Source: Cheilinus undulatus | Taxonomy: Eukaryota; Chordata; Actinopteri; Labriformes; Labridae | NCBI RefSeq assembly: GCF_018320785.1 | Contig: NC_054865.1 | Coordinates: 45,588,898 to 45,652,897 of the forward strand | DNA: 64,000 nt | Direction of reading: 5' to 3' | Part shown: positions 56,301 through 64,000 of the stretch, in pieces | Layout of the letters: each line of letters begins with the position of its first letter | Numbering within the stretch: position 1 is the stretch's first letter | Program-made: the position numbers and the translations under genes | Notes under the pieces: model-generated | Told to the model about the DNA's origin: nothing | Seen by the model: the letters and a program-made list of their open reading frames with translations, nothing else | Databases searched by the model: none

Positions 56301-59300
56301 TGCTTTTTATCTGGGAAAAGCAGATCACTGGATTCCACCGACAGTTTGTGTGAGTGCATCCATGTGTTCAGCTGTGGCCTTTTGCTTCTCTTTTCCTGCC
56401 AGTGCTAGCTGGCTCCAGACACTGCCACTGCAAAGGTCAGCGTGTGTGTGTTTGTGTATGTGTGTGTTTGTTGCTGTGTGGCTGTGTGTGTAAAGCGACA
56501 ACAGTGATCTGTATAATGGGTTTTGTTGTTCCCAAAGCAGATGAAGACTGAGATTAGGCTTAAAGGGGGCTGTGAATTTATTAGGCTTTCATTTCTGTGA
56601 GAACCATAATCCCAATGGAAGTAAAAGCTTTATTAGCTCATGAATTTTTCTCTGCCTGCTGGTCTTTCCGTCTGACATTTTTTCATCAGGATCTCATAGA
56701 AACCTGAATGTTCTCTTGACAACTGCCTGCTGCCAGCTGCTGTAAAGCACTGCAACAACAATAATGGCACAGTTTGTTCTCTGTTAAAGAAAATGTAACT
56801 CTCACTTTACAGAGGAGATTTTTATTCATGTTGCTGCCAACTAATACAGTCAAGAGCTTGGTAGCCTGTCTTTTTTTACAAACACAAAAATAGCAACATC
56901 CTGATGGTAATTTTTAAGCATAATTTCAGAGATATTGGATTTTTTGCTGGTATCCATATGCTGATATTTCCAAACTAATTTTGGCCAATACCAATATACC
57001 GGCCTTTTTATTTTTATCTCTTAGAATTAACCTTATTTTAAACGTCTATTTGTTTTAGAAACAGACATACAACAAGAAAAACAATGAGATAGATGCATTC
57101 TTTTTCAGATTGTTTTCTTTTAAGATTATTTCTTTGGCTTTTGCCTGTATTCCTATTGGACATTAGAAGAGTGACGGGAAATATGGGGATAGTGGGAGAA
57201 GACGGGCATCAAACAGCGCCTGGAGACTAGGAATTGATCCTGTGACTGGTGCGTCGAGGACTACAGCCTTTCTCTAACAACTGAGCTAAACCGCCACCCT
57301 GCTAAGTAGATTTTTAGCTTTAACAGTAAACTTTCTTTGACCTGTTGTGATCTCTGTAGAGCGCAAATAAAGTGACTATTTTTAATGAAGCTTATGATAA
57401 ATTCTTCATATTAAACAACAGTTTTGTGAGGTGTTTCCCTGAGACATTCTTGAAATGCACTCGTCACACGTGCGAAAATGTAAACTAGCTGTAGTTTGGA
57501 TCTTAAACTTTAGTTAGAAAAAGGGTTAGACCAATAATTGGCCTGACAGATTATTGAGGCAGATATTTAGCATTTGGCCGATTGTCAGTACTGGCATTTC
57601 ATTTTACAGATAATCGATAAAGTTGATTGATCAGAAGGCTTTGGTTCCACTGCAAAGTGCGTCTTCCCCTCTGATTTTATTCTTACTCTCAATAGTCTCA
57701 CAAAACGTTCTGTATACAACACAGTCTGATAGGCTAGATGTCACATGAATTAGCCAATCAACTCTTAATCCAAGGTGCCACTCACTGAGTGTATGGCATC
57801 ACCTCCTGTTTTCATGCTGCTACTGTGTTGCTCTGTGCTGTTTCCCATGCTGATAGAGCTAGGTCTAAAATGTTTTTTTTGCCTGCATTTTTTGATGATG
57901 CAATTTGCAAAATTGAGTTCATTTTATAAGTCATAATAAATGCATATCAGTTCTAAATATTGTTTTTTTTCATGAGCTACTAATAAGCTGTATTGGCCCT
58001 GAAAAACTACTTTACTACTTTACTTTACTACTTTACTTTACTTACTACACTTTAACATTCAACAAAATGATGATGCAATTTTTTTTTTGGCTGCGGTTTG
58101 ATACTTAACTAGATATTTAAAAATTCTGCTAATATGTGTGGCCAATATGACAGCTGGAAATGTCTGCAGAAATCTTTATATGTGCAGTGCAGATACCAGT
58201 AATCAACTTTTAAAGCCATTCTTCTCCAGTGTTGTGCTGGTGCATTTCTGCACTGTGTTTTTGTCATAACAAGCAAAATGTGAATGTACGTACTGTGCTG
58301 TCTAGCTCAGCTCCCCTTTGCTTGCTTCACACATTTTACACAAACTCTCAAAGGAACCAAACATCCAGCCAAGAAAGCAAAGTAAAAGTCTCAAGTAATG
58401 CACAATATTATAGGCATGACATCAGTATCTGCAGATATTAGCTTAAAAAGGGAAATATCGTATCAGCAGATATGATCATTTCTGTTTGTATTTTCAGCCA
58501 AGACATTGGCCACATTTATCAGTAGTATTATTTTATACCTTAAGTATCAGCAAAATGTACAACTCTACCGTGAGGTATAAGAGCCCCCTTTTTATAGTTA
58601 AAACATCCTCCACTCTTTTGGGAGGATCCGCAAGATTTTGGAATGAGTGTTTCTGTGGAAATTTGTGCCCATTCATCCTGTAGCGATTTATGAGGTCAGA
58701 CCAGTGTGAATTTTGTCGACTAAAACTATGACTAGATTTGTTCGTCAGTAGCATTTTTCCATCACAAAAATAGACTAAGACTAACCAAAAATAGATCTTT
58801 GAAAATTTGATGACATTTCATGAACCTTCTAGCAAAGGTGGCATCTATCACAGTATTATGCTTAAAGTCACTGAGCTCTTCACAACAGCCTGTTTTGGAT
58901 CACAAATGTTTTCAGATGGAGACTGCATGGCTAGGTGCTTCATTTTAAACACCTGTGGCAACAGGTCTAATTGCAACACCTGAATTCAATAATTAACAGG
59001 TGTGTCCATTTTGTGTACAGTGTATTGGCAGAAGTTAGTTTTGAAATTTTGTGCACACCTGGTCTCAAGAGCTGACAAAGCCTAGAAAGATTAAACTAAT
59101 GTTTTGGGAAGTTTGAGACGCATCTCTCATGAATCAAATATTGCTTCCCTGATGTCTGAAAATGACATTCATTCTTTAGACCCTGATCTGGCTGCTTTTG
59201 ACTGAGACTACAAAAGTCTTACAAGAAGTTAACTATCGTCATAAGTATTGTCAAGAGTAAAGAAGAGCGAGAGGAGAAGCCAAACTAAAGATCTAACTAT

Positions 59301-62300
59301 TCAATCTTCTTTTTCCTCTTTTTCCTTTTCATTTGATGGGGCAGTGCATTAAAAACAGTCATGAGAATGTGAAAACGAAGGTCACATTGTTATGACTGAA
59401 TCAAAACCAGAGAAGTGTTTTACCAACTTTTCCAGTGAATAGACCGCTACATTCATTGGAGTGCACAAGCACGGCACAATGGAACTTGATGGCTCAAAAA
59501 AGAGATATGGAGCAGCAAATCAACCTGACACGCCAGATGGATTTGTTTCACACATCCATCTGGGAAAGCTTCAGTAGGAAACGTTTGAGAAAAAGCAGAG
59601 GCTTTGAAAAAAATTCGAAGTGCCATTGGGTGAACATTCTGTCAGTCACATCTCTACGGGCCAATCAGAGCAGCAAAACACGAGGCGTAGCCACTATCGA
59701 GCTGAGCGTGCGCAGCTACTGAGGAATTACGCGAAACATGGCAACTATAGACATGTAAGTACTCGACTTTTGTCGTTTTTGAAAAGAAAACAACTCACTG
59801 CTGTTCTTTGTTCTTCTTTTAACGAAGAAATGTCATCAAGTTCTGATAAACCTGGTGCTTGAACAGCATCCACGCTAATCTCTTCCTCCGTAACTGCACC
59901 AGCTCTTGCTGTTGCTTGTTTACATCACGACTCTGTTGCACCTGAAAATACTGCCCCTCATTGCTGATTGGTCCTGTCACTTTCTAACTGGGCCCAAACG
60001 GTTCAGATGGGAGCTTTGAAAGATGGATTCGTCAGTGAAAAACAAGGAAATCGGCTTATCCATCTGCTTTGCAAGGTTAGCATCAAATAGAATACTCTAC
60101 TTAGACTGCAACATAAAAAACATCCTCATTTCACAAGTCATACCTCACAATGTGTGATGTATTCCTGTATTTCTCACTAATGTAAGCAAACGTAATGTTT
60201 TAAGAGTTGCAGTATGCAGTGTGCTCCCATTTAACCTCAGCCTGTCTGAAAGCCACATTCACGTCACTTTATAATTTCCATCAAGCTTCTTTCCATTTAT
60301 CTCCCCCATATTCTTCATCTGCATCCGTTATTACGTTCTTGAAGTGCCCTCTGACCCCTCTTATTCTGCCACTCCACTTAATTATTTCTCACTCTTGGAA
60401 CTTTGAAGCAGAGCATCTAGACCACTTGCACTCACTTTTGAAATCAGAACTTGTTGAGGATAATTTGAATGTGTTGGAATTGTTCCCCCTGGAACTCTGC
60501 TAGTAAAGGGAAACTGCTTTTTTCCACAATCAGCAGTGGTGTTCTTGCGGTGTCAAATGGGAGTAAAGGTTGAAATTGAGTATGCATGCTGTACATGTCA
60601 TCTGCATGCAGAAATGGTTAGGTAATGACATCCTGGACTTGAACAAAATACCATAAATATCCTGTTATGGATGTTGATAAAGTGAGAAATGTAGGGATGT
60701 GCACATACATTTTCCTCTAGGACAATTGCAGTAGCTGGGAAAATTTCAAGTGGTCAGAGCTGGATTAAACATGTCTACCTTTCCTGTCTTAGCCATCTAT
60801 GACACTTACAGATAAGGTTAATCTCACTTGCAAAATCAGCATTTTCGAACTTAAGTGTATGGTATGTATTCATACAATTACACTTTAACAGAAAACACAT
60901 AGCCTTCAAAGAAAAGTATTTTCTGAAAATATGTTGCAACAACTTAAAACACTTGACATCGGGGTCATGGCCGTGGTTTTCAGTGTATGTATAAGTGACA
61001 AAGGAGGGAGGTAAATGAGTTCATAGAGGACAATGTGTCTGTGTGTTTGTCATTAAGAGGAGGGACATCCTCTGCTGTGTTCTTTAGCCTGAAGTCATTT
61101 ACATGTAGCCTGCGGTCTGATATTGCTGCTTCACCCCTTCAGATAAAGATTTTAAGAATGATATGAGCAGCAAGCCTCTTTCTAGACGACAGATTACTTT
61201 GCCCTCTAAAACATGACTCCCTTGCATCTTGGGTGTCATGTTTCTCAATAAAGCTGTAGTTTTCTTAATACAGCTCACTCTTCAAGGATTTAGTTGTATT
61301 ATTATTATTATTATTATACCATTGGCATCAATGTCTTTAAGATGCCTTTATAGATCTGATGGTACTTGTTGCAGTCATTGCTATGCTGTTGTTAGAGGAA
61401 CATTGACTACTGGCTTTGAATTTCCTGGTTTCACTTAGTTTCACATATTCTTTAGAGCCAAAAACAAGACTTTGTTTAAGGATTTATTCAGCCAGAGTTA
61501 AAAAGTAATGCTGAATTGTGATTTTTTTATTGTTGAAAACTTAGCACAAAACTCTATTGTTGTTGAATTTGTGATTAGAGAATAACTCTAGGGTGTGAAG
61601 TAGGCTCAAAAGTTTAGTCAAGCAGGGGAATTTATTTAGTTTAATCTGAGCACACTCAATAAAGAAACAGTAGTAACATAATGGGATTCAGTATTTGGGT
61701 AAGTCAAGAAGAGTGCAGATAAAGTCAACAAAGCAGTAAACAGTTCTTTATCTCTCATCTGGCTGGGTTACATTGAAGTACACTGGACTATTTTAATCAG
61801 TAGAGTCTTAAGAAATGTTTTTAATTTTACAAGTTTGGAAAAAAGAAATGTGAAATGTCTCTTTGGCAGATTGACTCCATCATGATATATTCACGCACTC
61901 AAAAGGGTAGTGAGGCCAACAGTGGAGTAGGAAACCCCCTAATTGAGAGAATACTAGTGGTGATAAAAGGATGCAAGATGATATGCAGAGTGGACTTGAG
62001 GACCTGGACCTTGACACTGATGGGCTGGGGTGTGAAGGAGAATCACATGATCACACAGACACACTGCAGAGGAGGGAGAATGGATGTTAAAGTATGGAAG
62101 AATGATTAGACAGGAGAGTCATGGCAGAGTAGGATGGTTTAGAATTAAAGTGAACATACGGGCATAACCAGCTGATTACCTGAGCAGGAAAACAGAAGGA
62201 GCTTCTGTAAAGGGAGGTCATTAAAGTAGTATAGTCTTCCTGCTTGAATTTACGCTATGCCTTATAATTAACATTTGAGTATATGGTTCGACCAGTATTG

Positions 62301-63491
62301 GCCTGGCTGATAATCAGGGCAGGTATCCTGCACTTGGGTTATTTTGTGTAACCATTTAGAACATTTAGTGACAGTGATTGCCAATTTGTTCAGTTAAAAG
62401 CAAACTTCTTTGGCTCTGCTGCATGTGGTGTCTTCCCCTTTTGTTCTGTTTTCACTGTCCAGTCTCACTTATGTCCCGTTCACATCTGACTGTCCAGACA
62501 TCATATGAGTAATAGCCATATTTATCTTTATTAATTACTCATGAAATAGTCCAATTTTTTGAATGACATGTCCACATCCTATCATGTATTGTAAATGTAA
62601 AATTGAAATTACTGACACTTTCATTTTTACTTTAAATAATAATCAGTTACAGGTCTCATGGTCTATTAATAATTGCTATCAGTAACATCCATGAAAAATG
62701 AATAACGGTAGACTCCTAATGATAAATGCCAGTTTTGATTTTATAGATTCTAATTGTTTCATTTGCTTAATATTCAAATTAACAAAATGAAAAATGTTGG
62801 CCTTTTCATTGCAAAAATATAGACATTCCTGTCAGAAATGTGTTTGTTGAAAGTACATAAGCAAGTAGGAATGGTTCTTTTTGGCATGGGGAGGACCCTT
62901 GTTTAAACAGCAAGTCTTTAAAGCTCTAGGAGGTAACCGTCTTGCATGCATTTTGTGTTCAGGGAAAATAATGAGTTCAAAAAAGTGCACAGGCTCAAAC
63001 AAACACTCGGTCTGCGTTACTGTCACCTTTGAGAGGGGAGCGGGTGTTGATGTGCTAATGGCTTTGGGTTGCTGTAAGGATTGAGGGTGTGTGTTACATT
63101 ATCACCTGCCTGTCTGTGCTGAGACTCTCAGGACTCTGCACCTCTGGCGGGACGGCACAGTGTCCCTTCAGATTCGATGTGACGGAGAAATGCTGAAAAC
63201 TCCATCTTACTTGGTTAAATGTTGTGAAATGTAGCACTTTGCTTGGTGGATATCATCTCTGTTTGTATTTGCACATTGTGTGTTCTCTCTGCAGTGGTCT
63301 TTGTCTCATGTTGTCCCTCTCCTCTGTCCTCCAGGGAGCAGCCGATCTATACCACCAGGGCCCATGTCTTCCAAATTGACCAGGCCACCAAGAGGAACTG
63401 GGTCCCTGCTAGCAAGCAGGCAGTCACTGTCTCCTATTTTTACGACAGCACACGCAACAGCTACCGCATCATCAGTGTGGATGGATCCAAG
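44021..63491 (+). CDS. homer2: homer2, 5' part (exons 1-2): postsynaptic scaffold EVH1 domain
   Basis: Exon 1 contributes only ATGGG (44021-44025) before a GTGAGT donor. Exon 2 is 63335-63491 after a CTCCAG acceptor and ends at AAG|GTATAT. Together they give 54 aa starting [17 protein letters not shown] and containing [13 protein letters not shown] and [12 protein letters not shown]. This is the start of the EVH1 domain of Homer proteins, which bind PPxxF-type ligands such as group I mGluRs, IP3 receptors and Shank. The residues ASKQAV and [11 protein letters not shown] fit HOMER2 better than HOMER1 or HOMER3. Linkage to ramac, btbd1 and tm6sf1 agrees. A five-base coding part in exon 1 followed by a long intron is typical of Homer genes. 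The rest of EVH1 and the coiled coil lie right of the window. Intron 1 is 19.3 kb and largely transposon-derived. Confidence 0.92.
45211..45796. mobile_element. piggyBac-type MITE with TTAA duplication
   Basis: The ends CCCTTGTGTTGTCT and AGACAATACGAGGG are inverted repeats with two mismatches and are flanked on both sides by TTAA (45207-45210 and 45797-45800). The 586 bp interior has no transposase. TTAA flanks and CCCT starts are the piggyBac signature. Confidence 0.8.
47418..47746. mobile_element. hAT MITE with 8 bp target duplication
   Basis: The left end CCTGGTTCCCAAC and right end GGTTGGGAAACACTGG are inverted. CCTAAAGC (47410-47417) and TCTAAAGC (47747-47754) are 8 bp flanks with one difference, as expected for hAT. 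A G12 run lies inside. It sits just after a TA run and a T run. Confidence 0.8.
52725..52815 (-). repeat. tRNA-like SINE head
   Basis: The minus strand reads gtagatggccaagtggttag then ggttcaagtctggcc, resembling box A and box B of a Ser-type tRNA at normal spacing. It is too diverged to be a working tRNA and has no clear cloverleaf. Confidence 0.5.
54216..54295. repeat. Short foldback element, roughly 80 bp
   Basis: Starts tagccttgcaaagcc and ends cctcgcaaagctttaagc with complementary gattggccag / ctggcggatc arms. It is related to the elements at 59520-60084 and 63934-64000. Confidence 0.5.
57120..57300 (-). repeat. tRNA-derived SINE
   Basis: The minus strand reads gtttagctcagttgttagag (box A-like) and, about 35 bases later, cacaggatcaattcc (box B-like), followed by a body running towards 57120. 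It is a common teleost tRNA SINE type. Confidence 0.6.
58555..59024 (-). mobile_element. Deleted Tc1-like copy, same family as 113-1203
   Basis: The left part (gattttggaatgagtgtttc, tttgtgcccattcatcctgt) and right part (gcaaaggtggcatctatcac, aagtcactgagctcttcaca) match the two ends of the family seen at 113-1203; almost the whole transposase region is missing. The right end is tgtgtacagtgta. Confidence 0.75.
59520..60084. mobile_element. MITE with GCAAAGCAGATGGAT-type ends
   Basis: The left end (cacgccagatggatttg, with a local hairpin closing at catccatctggg) and right end (cttatccatctgctttgcaa) are inverted relatives. The roughly 560 bp interior has no transposase frame. The superfamily is not recognised. 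Confidence 0.5.
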
Positions 63492-63933
63492 GTATATGTG
63501 GGCATGTATACCGTGTTTCCGTGTAGAGCTGTATCAGAGCAAGATAATGGGAAGCATTAAAATGCTCTCAGGAGAGATGGATGTGGAAGAGCACTCAAAG
63601 CTGCAACTGAACAAAAGGAATTATGAAGCATATAAATGTGACGTGCAGCTTCAACTTAACATGCAGTCATGTGAGCCCACTTTACCTTTTAAGCATAAGC
63701 CATGAAATAGTCTAGGAAAAAGTGCATTAAGAAATTACACAGGAATGTAGCAGATGTATGCTTAGCCAAAGGGTGATACTGATGTTTTTTTCACCATTTT
63801 TTTCATCTTTGACCACAACACATTTCAGAGTTTGTTGAAAAGGTAAAATCTTCTGTCGAATAATGAATCTTTTCTCTGAATCAGCCATTACTTATGCTAC
63901 ATACAAGTGCTAAATTGATGTGACACAAACTAA

Positions 63934-64000
63934 CCTTGCAAAGCAGATGGATTTGCCGACCTCCATGACTGTCATCAGGCAAATCCATCTTGCAGAGCTC
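63934..64000. repeat. Short foldback element at the window edge
   Basis: CTTGCAAAGCAGATGGATTTGCC-type left arm pairs with GGCAAATCCATCTTGCAGAGC about 20 bases later. It is the shortest form of the family seen at 59520-60084 and may be cut by the window edge. Confidence 0.5.

Larger units (their letters stand above)
44026..63334 (+). other. homer2 intron 1 (19.3 kb)
   Basis: No coding exon of any gene was found. It contains a piggyBac-type MITE, a hAT MITE, two SINEs, a Tc1 relic, short foldback elements, a TA run followed by a T run (47297-47371) and a TTA microsatellite (61297-61317). Stretches that look unique and of higher complexity, such as 48950-49330 and 50500-50690, could hold regulatory elements; this is inference from composition only. 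Confidence 0.6.

Overview
The window is vertebrate nuclear DNA, almost certainly from a teleost fish. It is AT-rich, its genes are split by GT-AG introns, and the space between exons is full of fish-type DNA transposon relics (Tc1, hAT and piggyBac derivatives), tRNA-derived SINEs and LINE tails. No bacterial, viral or organellar gene set is present. Five conserved genes can be read exon by exon, and one further intronless open frame of unknown identity may be a gene.

Layout: (1) 1280-4672, minus strand: first seven coding exons of zrsr2 (minor-spliceosome U2AF35-related factor); the rest lies left of base 1. (2) 6799-12967, minus strand: complete tm6sf1, ten exons, 369 aa. (3) 15360-24060, plus strand: complete btbd1, eight exons, 491 aa (BTB-BACK-PHR). 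(4) 30129-30842, minus strand: intronless 237-codon hydrophobic ORF, not recognised, with an ISRE-like motif and TATA-like box upstream and a poly(A) signal downstream. (5) 40812-42777, minus strand: ramac (RNMT-activating mini protein) with an expanded Arg-Asp repeat. (6) 44021-63491, plus strand: first two coding exons of homer2 around a 19.3 kb intron; the rest lies right of the window.

The order tm6sf1(-) btbd1(+) ramac(-) homer2(+) reproduces the human 15q25.2 arrangement as I recall it, including two head-to-head pairs (tm6sf1/btbd1 and ramac/homer2) that probably share promoter regions. The human slot between BTBD1 and RAMAC holds C15orf40. No such exons are seen here; the slot holds the unknown ORF and repeats. 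zrsr2 beside tm6sf1 differs from human, where ZRSR2 is X-linked. The genes are not an operon and do not form one pathway: zrsr2 acts in splicing, ramac in mRNA cap methylation, btbd1 as a Cullin-3 adaptor, homer2 as a postsynaptic scaffold and tm6sf1 as an endolysosomal membrane protein.

Repeats: at least seven Tc1-like relics, a Tc1 copy with a hAT element nested in it, a piggyBac-type MITE with intact TTAA ends, a TA-flanked foldback MITE between tm6sf1 and btbd1, two degenerate ATATC-type arrays, a roughly 20 bp minisatellite, four SINEs and several LINE 3' tails. Coordinates of repeats are approximate unless target-site duplications are stated. Protein and repeat family assignments come from memory of the families, not from a search.
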